Below are positions 21,246-29,386 of a stretch of DNA of 63,676 nt, one piece after another. The notes beneath the pieces were generated by a model that did no database searches, was not told where the DNA came from, and was given only the letters and a program-made list of their open reading frames with translations. The stretch lies in contig CAMDBU010000009.1 of assembly GCA_945889495.1 (NCBI GenBank), positions 1-63,676 on the forward strand, in the 5' to 3' direction. The stretch's first letter is position 1. Every line of letters starts with the position of its first letter. This DNA is from Syntrophobacter sp. SbD2 (GTDB lineage: Bacteria; Desulfobacterota; Binatia; UBA9968). The translations under genes and the position numbers were made by a program.

Positions 21246-24200
21246 TCATCCGGTGGCCTCCTCGATGATCTTGATCTCGGCGGGGGTCAGGCCGTAAAGC
21301 GCATACACCAACTCGTCTATCTCCCGCTCCAACGCACTTGTGTCCGTCTCGGCATCGCGCTGTTTCGCCGCGAGGATGCGAGTGGACAACTTGGCAAGGC
21401 GCTCTTGGTCTTTCTCGCCAGCCATTGCTACGGGCAAATTGTCAACTTCGTATCCGTTTACGTTGCTGTTGGTGCTTGTCTTCGAGAAAACAAAGTTGAG
21501 CAATGTGCTTTTCAATAATGCGAGCAGGTATTCGGGCTGAATCGTTGAATTTCGTAGGACAAGATAGTTTACTGAATTGGCGCAGAATGTTCCTTCATTC
21601 GCCAAGGTCATTTTGAGCCTGATCCTCTCGTTAACTCCAGTAATTCCCTGCATGACGATCCGGCGGAGCTTGTGGTGCTGCGATCTTTTGCCGTAGTTCT
21701 CTGCCAAGTATTCCCTTGAATTCAAAAAAAGTATCTCGCCTTGGCTCATGGAATGCCTGATCCGATATTTGTCGATTATCGCCCCCTTTATCAGCACCTC
21801 TTTGTTCTTGTCTTTGGAGAGATACCGTTTGTCCTGGGTGAGATCGATTTCTCCCGTATAACAGTGACCTATCGAAGAGAGCGAAGACGCTTTCTTGTAA
21901 ATGGACTCAACCACGGCAAGCTCGCTCGGCTTGAGAAGAGGAATTGTATAATTAACATTGTCCAGTGCCTGAATGGTTTTCAGATTAAGAAATGTCTTTT
22001 CATTGCTAACGTCCACGTACTTGTCGCTGTGAATTCGCAGCGAAAATGGAGAGTTTGAGTTGTCGTGCCCGAGCAGGGTGGTCACGCAAACGGACATTTT
22101 GACCGCTTCAAACACCCGCTTCATCTCGTTGTCTCGTTCCGGGAATGCTTCGATACCGAGCAATCCATGATGCTTTAGCAGGTGTTCACGCAGTGCGGCA
22201 GCGCTTGAATCACACGCGAAGGCAAGAGGAAATATCTCTGAGAAGCAACCTCGTTTCCGCAGAATATTGACGCTCCTGACAATGAAAAGTCTGAAAACGT
22301 TAATCATACCGCCGCGCGCAGGCGAAAACTCAGGTGCAGACTTGAAATTCTGTAGCTCTTGATCGGAAACAATAATCGACTCGTGTTTGTTCTGGCGTTT
22401 GTTGATAAGCCCGTATGGTGGATTTGCTACCACCACGTCGAATCCATTTCGTTTGTGAAAGACCTCAGAGAAGTAAATCTTGAAATCGAAGGTCTCCTTA
22501 CCGTTTGTAAGTTGGTAAATTAAATCGTCGATCTCGCGCTTCAGCGCCACCTTCTTGTCCGTGTCTGACGCATCAAAATAGAGAGGTTTTAGTGTTTCAA
22601 GCTGCTGGTATAGTTTTTCATTGAAGAGCGTCTTCTCTACACCAAGCAGCGAATTGCCAGTCACAATCTTGTAAGAAAGATTTGGCAGCGGCTTAATTTG
22701 CTTCACGTCCTCTTCATCCACTACGAGCGATAGCCAGAGCCGTAGTTTGGCGATTTCCACCGCGCCGGGGTCAATATCCACACCATACAGGCAGCTCTGA
22801 ATGGCGTGGCGTTTGAAGTGGTAAGGCGTCCGGTCATAAACGTCGTTGAAATAGGGGGTTAGCGCGGAGCGTGCGCGAACAATTTCAGTCATCATGCCCA
22901 CCGGAAAAGCTCCTGAACCGACGGCGGGGTCACAGATGGTGATGTCGGCGAGCGTCTCGTCGATCAACCTGGCGTGTTTTTCGATGGTCGACGGCATCTT
23001 AATGGAATACTTCGCATCCACGGCCTCGTAGTGGGAGATTTGCTCGCCGAGGTGGATGAAGGTTTCGATTTCCTTGCGAGGAACGGCTTCCTTGTCCCCA
23101 TTAAGTGTGGTGTCAAGGTAATTGATAAGGCTTTCCTGACACATGTAGTGGACGATTTCGCGCGGCGTGTAGAACGAGCCGAGACCTTTGCGGCGGTTTT
23201 CCTCAATCAGGTTTTCAAAGACTTTGCCGAGCATCTCCGGGTCAATGGCCACTTCCTTCTCCAGCGGCTCGGCTTCGTTGATGGTGAAGTTGTAGCGGTC
23301 GAACACGTCGAGGATGCCCGTGCCGATGTCGCCCGCGTCGGTGCGCTCGGTGTTGGTAAACAATTTGTTAGACAGGATGATGTCGGCCCTGCGCCAGTCG
23401 TAATTGGCAAGCGGCTCGAACAGACCGCCGTTGAGGAACGGGATACGGCATTTGAAACGGTTGCACCACGCCTCATGGCCGCGATCGGTTGCCAACGTGT
23501 CGTAGAAGAGCGGTTCGAGAACGTCGTTGAAAAAATTGTCGTAAGTGCCGTAGTCGCCTTTCGCCAGCCGTCGAAGGAAATCGTGCGGGCCCGTTCCCCA
23601 GTCCTGGCCCTTGGCCACGCCGAGCCAACCCTTTTTTTGGAGGAAATAGAGAAACACACTCTTACCCATGAGCTTCTTGGCGAAGTCCACGGTGCCGACT
23701 TTCTTTTTCTTGAACTCGTTGGCGACGGTTTTGTCTTTGGCCAAGAGTTTCTGGAGCGCCGCGTCAATTTGGCCAAATAGCGCTGCATATTGATTAAAGA
23801 ACTCCTTGGTGACGGCTTCGACACTGAAGGCGTCTTCGAGTTGTGCCAGAGTCGGGTAATTCTCGGTGTCCTGAAGCAATGCGAGAAAACGGGCTTGCGC
23901 GGTGTGGCAACTCTCGCCTTCACCGACGATGTAGGATAAACGGCGGGCGGGTGTTAGGCGCGTCTCGACGCCGACGCGACCGGCCTCGGTTTTGACGGCG
24001 GCATACTCCATCTTGACGTACGAGAACCGCCATTGTCTTTCGGTGGGCGAGACGAACGCGACAATTGCGGCGTCTTTTTCGTCGCGGGTTTTGAGATGGT
24101 CGGCGACGAAATTGCGGATGGCAGTCCGGGCGCGCTCCAGTTTGGATTCGTTGGTCAGGTGAACGATGAGCACGTCGAGCTTCTCGTCATCCGGCGACGT

Positions 24201-24392
24201 GTATGTGCCAAGGCGTTCAAACCGTGAGACATGCTTCTTAAAAGCGTCTTTGACGTAAGTGGTGTTCCACGCCTGCGCCTTGGACTCGTCAATGCGGTTG
24301 AGCAGGTTGATGGCGAAGTTGCGGAAGCGTGCCTTGTCGAAGGTCTGCGGAAAAGTTTCGGTGACGAGCGCGCGGGCTTGCTGGGAATTCAT
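21246..24392 (-). CDS. Eco57I-type N6-adenine DNA methyltransferase of a restriction-like system
   Basis: The 1048-residue protein has a roughly 380-residue helical N-terminal part and the lead-in GSFYTPREIVHYM at about 406-418. AdoMet motif I is DPAVGSGAFPVG (488-499), and catalytic motif IV, NPPYG, is at 657-661, typical of gamma-class N6-adenine methylases. The C-terminal 300 residues look like a target-recognition domain, ending in segments such as SKTSTNSNVNGYEV and VDNLPVAMA. I see no PD-(D/E)XK nuclease motif in its N-terminus, unlike classical type IIG enzymes. Its ATG overlaps the stop of the PLD-helicase gene in an ATGA, so the two are translationally coupled. It probably marks host DNA while the partner attacks unmarked DNA. 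The 3' part is AT-richer than the rest. Confidence 0.9.
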   Translation of the reverse strand: MNSQQARALVTETFPQTFDKARFRNFAINLLNRIDESKAQAWNTTYVKDAFKKHVSRFERLGTYTSPDDEKLDVLIVHLTNESKLERARTAIRNFVADHLKTRDEKDAAIVAFVSPTERQWRFSYVKMEYAAVKTEAGRVGVETRLTPARRLSYIVGEGESCHTAQARFLALLQDTENYPTLAQLEDAFSVEAVTKEFFNQYAALFGQIDAALQKLLAKDKTVANEFKKKKVGTVDFAKKLMGKSVFLYFLQKKGWLGVAKGQDWGTGPHDFLRRLAKGDYGTYDNFFNDVLEPLFYDTLATDRGHEAWCNRFKCRIPFLNGGLFEPLANYDWRRADIILSNKLFTNTERTDAGDIGTGILDVFDRYNFTINEAEPLEKEVAIDPEMLGKVFENLIEENRRKGLGSFYTPREIVHYMCQESLINYLDTTLNGDKEAVPRKEIETFIHLGEQISHYEAVDAKYSIKMPSTIEKHARLIDETLADITICDPAVGSGAFPVGMMTEIVRARSALTPYFNDVYDRTPYHFKRHAIQSCLYGVDIDPGAVEIAKLRLWLSLVVDEEDVKQIKPLPNLSYKIVTGNSLLGVEKTLFNEKLYQQLETLKPLYFDASDTDKKVALKREIDDLIYQLTNGKETFDFKIYFSEVFHKRNGFDVVVANPPYGLINKRQNKHESIIVSDQELQNFKSAPEFSPARGGMINVFRLFIVRSVNILRKRGCFSEIFPLAFACDSSAAALREHLLKHHGLLGIEAFPERDNEMKRVFEAVKMSVCVTTLLGHDNSNSPFSLRIHSDKYVDVSNEKTFLNLKTIQALDNVNYTIPLLKPSELAVVESIYKKASSLSSIGHCYTGEIDLTQDKRYLSKDKNKEVLIKGAIIDKYRIRHSMSQGEILFLNSREYLAENYGKRSQHHKLRRIVMQGITGVNERIRLKMTLANEGTFCANSVNYLVLRNSTIQPEYLLALLKSTLLNFVFSKTSTNSNVNGYEVDNLPVAMAGEKDQERLAKLSTRILAAKQRDAETDTSALEREIDELVYALYGLTPAEIKIIEEATG

Positions 24393-27300
24393 GGCTGTTG
24401 AACCAAGTATGATGAAAGGATGACTTCACGCGGGGCGAGCGATTGGCCGATATGCGCGGCGGCGCTGGTCTGGAAAAATTCCCGCGCAATGCCGCGTCGC
24501 AAGATGGCCAGAACTTTGAGCGGCTGGATTTCCTTCTTGAGCGCGGCGGCAATTTTTTTGGTCGTGGGTTTCGGCAATGCACCATCCTCCAAGAGCCGGA
24601 TGACTTTGCCGACGAAGTCTTCATCATCTTCGGTGAACTGCTGACAGCGGCGAATTTCCTTGGCCTTAAGCCGTTTCAACATGTAGGCATCGTTGGGACT
24701 GCCGCGATGTGAGGCTTCGGCTTGTTCAGCGTCCGCAGTGGTGGCATTCATGAATGCGGCCTTGTTCCGGTCGAGCAGGTCGTAAAACTCACGCGGAATG
24801 GACTGGCGCGGTTCTTTGGGGTCGACGGGCTGCAAGATTTTCGCGGCGGACATGAAATCCAGTTCGGCAGTCGGCGGTTTGCCGGATGTACAAAGGAAAA
24901 ACTTATCGAGCTTGCCTTGCCGGAAGTAGGAGAGCAGCGCGGGATAGTTTTGGACTGCGGGATCGGAAGACAAGACGCGGGTGGAACGCGCCTTTTTCGG
25001 TAGGCGTTTAATGCGCTCAAAGATGTCGGGCTGTTTGTCGCGGACAGTGCGGATTTCGGTGAGGAACTTGAGTTCGGTTTCCTCGTTCTCATCTTCGCCG
25101 GTGATGGTCTTCTTGGAATTCCACCTGGCGAAAAGGTCATGCGAGACAATTTCCTCGCCCTCGGTCAACAGGCGTGCGTCCGCGCCGAGCATTTGGATGA
25201 AGGCGTGGATTTTCGCCTCGGCGGCTTCCTTGAGCTTGATGAGGTCGTTGCCTTCGTCGGTCGGAAAAAAGTTGTAGGTGTAAATCTTGTCGAACTTGGT
25301 GTCCACGCGGTTGACGCGCCCTACGCGCTGGATGAGGCGCGTGGGATTCCACGGGATGTCGTAATTGATGACGACGTTAGAGCGGTGCAGGTTCACGCCT
25401 TCGGAAAGGACTTCGGTGCAGACGAGGATGCGGTAATCGTCCTTGGGACGAAATGCCTTGGCGTCAAAGTTGGTGATGACTTCTTCGCGGACGGTTTTAA
25501 GTGATCCGCCCGTGAAGAGCAGAACTTTGGGTTCGACTTCGTCACGGATTTTTCCTGCGAGATAATCAGCGGTTTCCTTCGACTCGGTGAAGATAATGAG
25601 TTTGCTGGCTTTGAGCAGTGGAGTTTTCTTCAGGATGTCTCGGAAAGATTCCCACTTGGGGTCGCGGGTAATTTTCTTCCAGTCGTTGAGTATGGCTTTC
25701 AGCGCCTCCAAATCCTTTGCGAGGTCAGTGATGAACTCCGACTTGAAATCCTTGGCGGACAGCTTCTCGGCCTTCTCCTCTTCCAACAACCGGTCGATAC
25801 CATCCTGATTGTCGGATTCGAGGAGTTCAAAAACCTTCCCGATGTGTTCCTTGCTGATGAAGAAGTGGCCCTTGTGGAACTCCGCAATGACACGCTCATA
25901 AGTGTGGATGAAGCGTCCGAGCGTGGATAGAAACGCTGTGAAACTGCTTTCGAGGCGCTTCACCGCGAGGATTTTCATAAACTTAGCGAGATTGAAGTGG
26001 CTCTGGATTTCCTGCTCGTCGCGCTCGCCAGTGTAGTAGTTCAGCGGCTGGTAGCGGGCGTACTTGAGGTCGAGCGTCAGCGCACGGATCGTCTTGTCGA
26101 ACACTTCGGCCTCGATCTTATTGAATTTGTAGAAGAGCGGTTCGGGGTCGACGACTTCGGGAAACTTCAAGCCCTGCTGCTTCAAATCTTCGCCATAGTA
26201 TTTGTCAATCTCGGTGCGTGTGCGTCGGATCATCAGGAACTTGAGGATTTTCTCGCGGGTTTGCCTGGCGTTTTCCTGCACCGTGCGGAAATAGACCTCG
26301 CGGTCGCGCTGGCGGTCGAGACCCTTGAGCTTGCGTTGAAGCGCGCCGAAGAACGCTTCGAGATTGCGGACGTTCGGGATGGTGCTGTTCTTGCCGGGTT
26401 GGAAAAGTTTGATCTGGCTCAAGATGTCCTGCGGCGTGTTGTTCAGCGGCGTGGCGGAAACGAGAACGACGCGCTTGCCGCGACAAATCTGCGCGAGCAT
26501 CTCATAGCTTTGTGTGTCCTCGGTGCGGAAGCGGTGCGACTCGTCAATGAAGACTGTGGTGAATTTCTGGAAGTCGCGATCCAGCAGCGAGTCGAGTTTG
26601 CCGAGGGACTCGCACAGGTAGCCGCGCACACCGAAGTCGCGGAACACATTCGGCCACGAGCCGGGGTTGTGTTCGTCGAGCAGGTGCGGCGGTGCGATGA
26701 CGAGGCAAGGCTCGTTGAGGTGTTGGGCGAGCAACGCGGACATGTAGGTTTTGCCCAAGCCGACCACGTCGGACAGGAATGCGCCGCCGTATTCGTCAAG
26801 CACTTTGCGGGCGTTCAGCACGGCCTCTTCCTGGTATTTTAGTTTCATGAAGCCCGTCGGCAGATACATGTCCTCGATTTCGTCGGGCAAGTTGAGTTCG
26901 CCACGGAAATACTCGTATAGGAATTTTAGATAGAGTTCGTAGGGCGTGAATTGCGCGAAAGGCGATTTAACTTCGATGGTCGTTACGTAATCCTTGGACA
27001 CGTCCACGGACTTGGCCCAAAGCTCGTTGAACTTCTCGATAGCGAAATCGTAGTCGGAGCGGTTCTTCAATTCGACGTTGAACTCCAGATTGTCCTGCAA
27101 GCCCGCCTCGGTGAAGTTGCTCGAACCCGTGATGACGCGGCCCTTGTCACGGTCGCCCTCGTGGAACGTCATGATGTAGAGTTTGGCGTGGAGCCGCTCA
27201 GACGGGTAGGCACGGACTTCTAGTTTGCCTGACTTGATCCATTCCACGAATTTGCGAACACCGTCTTCGATGTCCGAACTGTCGCCAGACTTTTGGAGTT

Positions 27301-27598
27301 CGCCCAAGATTTCGCCGGGAACTCGCTCCCTGACTTGGGCGTGGGATTCCAAAACAAACTCCTGCTGCTTTTTTGCGGTCTGGATTAATTCGTAAGTCGC
27401 GCCATCGGTCTTGATGCCGACGAGAATGCGAATCTTCTCCGTCTTTGTAAGCGCGGGATGAAGTTTGTGAAAACCGCTGATGAAAAAATAGCCGACGAGA
27501 CAATCGAAGAAGCGCGTGTCGTCACCGAGCAAGACACTGAAGCGGTCGCGCAGGCTCTTGCCGGCCTCGTTGGTGATGAATGTCAGGTCAGTGGACAT
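24389..27598 (-). CDS. PLD/HKD-nuclease domain fused to SNF2-type helicase
   Basis: The 1069-residue protein begins with a phospholipase-D-like nuclease domain (about residues 1-200). It carries H137 and K139 in RLHAKLYI and the partner motif GSSNFTE from 159; the canonical HKD aspartate four residues on is absent, as in several HKD nucleases. A superfamily 2 helicase follows with Walker A-type DVVGLGKT (277-284), DESH (352-355), motif III VSATPLNNTP, and motif VI IQRVGRVNRVD. The C-terminal 250 residues are unassigned. It likely translocates on DNA with ATP and cuts through the PLD domain. It is the first gene of a two-gene operon with the methylase. DISARM-type systems use similar parts, but no drmA- or drmB-like gene is present. 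Confidence 0.9.
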   Translation of the reverse strand: MSTDLTFITNEAGKSLRDRFSVLLGDDTRFFDCLVGYFFISGFHKLHPALTKTEKIRILVGIKTDGATYELIQTAKKQQEFVLESHAQVRERVPGEILGELQKSGDSSDIEDGVRKFVEWIKSGKLEVRAYPSERLHAKLYIMTFHEGDRDKGRVITGSSNFTEAGLQDNLEFNVELKNRSDYDFAIEKFNELWAKSVDVSKDYVTTIEVKSPFAQFTPYELYLKFLYEYFRGELNLPDEIEDMYLPTGFMKLKYQEEAVLNARKVLDEYGGAFLSDVVGLGKTYMSALLAQHLNEPCLVIAPPHLLDEHNPGSWPNVFRDFGVRGYLCESLGKLDSLLDRDFQKFTTVFIDESHRFRTEDTQSYEMLAQICRGKRVVLVSATPLNNTPQDILSQIKLFQPGKNSTIPNVRNLEAFFGALQRKLKGLDRQRDREVYFRTVQENARQTREKILKFLMIRRTRTEIDKYYGEDLKQQGLKFPEVVDPEPLFYKFNKIEAEVFDKTIRALTLDLKYARYQPLNYYTGERDEQEIQSHFNLAKFMKILAVKRLESSFTAFLSTLGRFIHTYERVIAEFHKGHFFISKEHIGKVFELLESDNQDGIDRLLEEEKAEKLSAKDFKSEFITDLAKDLEALKAILNDWKKITRDPKWESFRDILKKTPLLKASKLIIFTESKETADYLAGKIRDEVEPKVLLFTGGSLKTVREEVITNFDAKAFRPKDDYRILVCTEVLSEGVNLHRSNVVINYDIPWNPTRLIQRVGRVNRVDTKFDKIYTYNFFPTDEGNDLIKLKEAAEAKIHAFIQMLGADARLLTEGEEIVSHDLFARWNSKKTITGEDENEETELKFLTEIRTVRDKQPDIFERIKRLPKKARSTRVLSSDPAVQNYPALLSYFRQGKLDKFFLCTSGKPPTAELDFMSAAKILQPVDPKEPRQSIPREFYDLLDRNKAAFMNATTADAEQAEASHRGSPNDAYMLKRLKAKEIRRCQQFTEDDEDFVGKVIRLLEDGALPKPTTKKIAAALKKEIQPLKVLAILRRGIAREFFQTSAAAHIGQSLAPREVILSSYLVQQP

Positions 27599-28136
27599 TG
27601 GTTAATCTTCGATTGGTCGAATTTACGCGCGAAAAACCGGCAGGGTCGAAGTCGCAACATCCCGGATCGGCGCGTTTGGAGATAGTAGTCGAAACGGCGG
27701 GCGGATGCCAAGAGCGGTGAGCAGGGAAAGCAGATTACGTGTCAGGTCTATTTTCGTATCACTCCTAGTCCAGTCGTAGCGGATGAAAAGGGATAGACTG
27801 GACAGACGGAGAGGAGTTTGAATTTGTCAGCGCAGATCACTGCGTTTGCAAATGGAGAAAAGGGGTCAGGAGTCTTTTCTTGACGCGCTAGGCGGGATTG
27901 CGATAGATCCGATGATCAAATGCCTCGTCCACCTCGTCTTTCAACTGGTGGAATAGTCTACGAGCGCGATCATTTCAGTCTCACCCCAGGCCCTGAAAAA
28001 TGGCCGAGGTGTTCCCTAACCTTTGCCGCGAACGACACGCGGATGATCTTCCGCAAAGGCGCAAAAAAAAGAAGCCGATGATATTTTGGCTAGATTGCGT
28101 GAGATGCTGAAGGGGATTTGGCTATACCAACTTTGG
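27599..28136. other. Gene-poor right flank of the restriction-like cassette
   Basis: About 540 bases lack a convincing gene. An 8-bp inverted repeat, gtccagtc (27768-27775) and gactggac (27796-27803), spans a 20-base loop. The sequence ggggtcaggagtcttt at 27862-27877 is an imperfect inverted match to the left-flank motif at 21057-21070. A minus-strand frame without a start codon ends at 27888 and is listed separately. The promoter of the PLD-helicase gene should lie in the left part, but I see no clear consensus. Confidence 0.4.
27888..27974 (-). pseudogene. Possible gene remnant
   Basis: A minus-strand frame ending in TAG encodes a charged, protein-like tail (RLFHQLKDEVDEAFDHR near the end) but has no ATG, GTG or TTG start in a sensible place and is closed upstream by TGA. 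It could be the 3' end of a gene truncated when the neighbouring cassette inserted. I do not recognise the family, and it may be chance. Confidence 0.2.
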
Positions 28137-28403
28137 CTATTTCTTCACGAGGTAGCCAATGATACCGCCAGCCGCCGCCGATAAAACTGACATAGCCCAC
28201 TTTTTTTCGTCAGCCGTCGCAGTTTTGGAAGCCAATGTATCGTAGCACAACCAGACGAGCAGCATTACGAAGCCGACCGCTACGATAAAAAGCACCACCT
28301 CTTTAAAGAGACGTACTTTGAGTTCACCTGATGTCTCTTCCCGTTCGATGGAAACCGACACCTGGTGATTCGGCGGTGGGTTGCCGAGGTCGAGTTGGCT
28401 CAC
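28137..28403 (-). CDS. Small membrane protein paired with an RHH regulator
   Basis: The 88-residue product has a polar N-terminal 30 residues, a transmembrane helix at about 35-55 (VVLFIVAVGFVMLLVWLCY), a short charged loop, and a second hydrophobic segment near the C-terminus (VLSAAAGGIIGYLV). The glycine-rich second helix resembles small pore-like or anchor segments. Its start overlaps the stop of the upstream RHH gene in an ATGA, so the two are translated together. I do not recognise the family. It could be a toxin-like membrane peptide controlled by the RHH protein, but nothing in the sequence proves that. Confidence 0.65.
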   Translation of the reverse strand: MSQLDLGNPPPNHQVSVSIEREETSGELKVRLFKEVVLFIVAVGFVMLLVWLCYDTLASKTATADEKKWAMSVLSAAAGGIIGYLVKK

Positions 28404-28606
28404 AGACCGACGATCTCTGTTTCAACCTTTTGAGTGCTTGGTTCAATCAGCCCCAATTTAAGCCCCTTCTTTTTACCTTCCCGGGCGGCCAGATAAAGCG
28501 TCAAAGCTTTTCGCAAAATCTCACTTTTGTTGGATTCCGTTTCCGCAGCAGCTTTATCGATTTCCTTGTTGAGATCGTCCGAGAGCGTTACGTTTAACCT
28601 GATCAC
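28400..28606 (-). CDS. Ribbon-helix-helix (CopG-type) DNA-binding protein
   Basis: The 68-residue product begins with the RHH strand MIRLNVTLSDDLNKEIDKAA and continues with the helix-turn-helix ESNKSEILRKALTLYLAAR, a standard MetJ/Arc/CopG dimer fold. The start is a GTG preceded by GAGGTG at good spacing. A copy of the repeat ttacacc overlaps this ribosome-binding region and a second overlaps the -10 box, which suggests autoregulation. It is probably the repressor or antitoxin-like partner of the small membrane protein whose gene it overlaps by four bases. Confidence 0.8.
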   Translation of the reverse strand: MIRLNVTLSDDLNKEIDKAAAETESNKSEILRKALTLYLAAREGKKKGLKLGLIEPSTQKVETEIVGL

Positions 28607-28609
28607 TAT

Positions 28610-28668
28610 TTACACCTCAATTCCGTTGATTTGATGTATTTATTACACCAAATTTGCACACATCGCAA
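28610..28668 (-). promoter_or_regulatory. Promoter and putative operator of the RHH-membrane operon
   Basis: On the minus strand, TTGCGA (complement of 28663-28668) and TAATAA (28640-28645) are separated by 17 bases and could be -35 and -10 boxes. The heptamer ttacacc occurs at 28643-28649 and at 28610-28616, 33 bases apart or about three helical turns. One copy overlaps the -10 box and the other the ribosome-binding site. This spacing suits cooperative binding of RHH dimers, but the site is inferred only. Confidence 0.5.
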
Positions 28669-28858
28669 GCCGCAGCACTATATTTCGCTGATTCGGCAGC
28701 GTAGCCTCGACTAAGCGCATGTCGGCGTCTCGCGCGCGCGGAAACGCGGGCGGGCATAATCATCGCTACAAAATATGTTTGCGCGGACGTGAGACAAGCG
28801 TGCGGACCGCGGCGTCGAGTTGTGCTCCCTTTAACACTCCAGCCGCCCGCCGCTTCGG
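28669..28858. other. Non-coding region downstream of the antitoxin gene
   Basis: No RES-type or other toxin frame is visible. Directly after the antitoxin stop, the same frame stays open for about 30 codons (phrases such as GAQLDAAVRTL) and ends in TAG. That may be a relic of a longer antitoxin or of a lost partner, or chance. A CG-dinucleotide run with a short inverted repeat lies at about 28730-28755. Confidence 0.3.
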
Positions 28859-29257
28859 TTATACGGAGAAACCACCTTCAACTTCGGACAGGAGAGCGTC
28901 GACCGCGTTGAGATCGTGCAGCAAAATTTTTTCTTTCGGCGATTTTCCGTCGAGCACTTTAATCGGCGTGCGTAGCCAGGCTCTCGCGGTTTTGAGATCG
29001 TTATCCATCAGCCCAAGCAAGTGGGTGATGGTCGCCGCCAATTGGCTCAGGGGCTGCTGGTAGTTGAGCGATGCGCCGTTACGCGAAATCGCCGACGGAT
29101 CCTTGTCTAGGTAGCGCGCAATCTCCTGGCCGCTCCAATCTAGGAGTTTCGCCAATTTAACGGCATCATATCGGCCTTGATCGTCGATGCTCTCAGCCAA
29201 AATGTTGAGATGGCGAGGACGCGACGCCAGCGGTTGACGTTCTGCTTGGACAGGCAT
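28859..29257 (-). CDS. Xre/MbcA/ParS-type antitoxin, apparently without a toxin partner
   Basis: The 132-residue protein has an N-terminal helix-turn-helix region (LAKLLDWSGQEIARYL, then DKDPSAISR). Its C-terminal segment ARAWLRTPIKVLDGKSPKE matches the toxin-binding domain of antitoxins that partner RES-type NAD-consuming toxins. No RES gene lies upstream or downstream: cysNC is upstream, and only about 250 bases without a plausible toxin frame follow. A strong Shine-Dalgarno AAGGAG precedes the ATG, and the promoter is listed separately. It may be a solitary remnant or a regulator that acts on a distant partner. Confidence 0.7.
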   Translation of the reverse strand: MPVQAERQPLASRPRHLNILAESIDDQGRYDAVKLAKLLDWSGQEIARYLDKDPSAISRNGASLNYQQPLSQLAATITHLLGLMDNDLKTARAWLRTPIKVLDGKSPKEKILLHDLNAVDALLSEVEGGFSV

Positions 29258-29280
29258 GGCGATCTCCTTTCTACCGAGAT

Positions 29281-29309
29281 AGGTTATCGCAAGCGCCAGC
29301 AGATGTCAA
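29281..29309 (-). promoter_or_regulatory. Sigma-70-type promoter of the antitoxin gene
   Basis: On the minus strand a perfect TTGACA (complement of 29304-29309) is followed after 17 bases by TAACCT (29281-29286), and the start codon lies 24 bases further on. The 9-mer gttatcgca at 29283-29291 overlaps the -10 box and recurs at 29333-29341, 50 bases upstream. This makes an operator pair for autoregulation plausible. It is among the clearest promoters in the window. Confidence 0.7.
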
Positions 29310-29386
29310 TTCAATCGCAATCACAGATCAATGTTATCGCATTCGATAGTGGTCTGGATCTTTGTCTTCAGGCTCGCTTCCTTGCC

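Noticed and set aside
21088-21297. 69-codon plus-strand frame after the TIR gene
   Set aside because: It runs into the methylase gene in antisense and has no domain. The minus-strand 44-codon frame in the same place is the better candidate.
21246-27598. Complete DISARM or BREX locus
   Set aside because: Only the helicase and methylase are present. No drmA, drmB, pglZ or brxC-like gene lies nearby.
28669-28858. RES-type toxin downstream of the antitoxin
   Set aside because: No frame of adequate length with the RES pattern is present on either strand.
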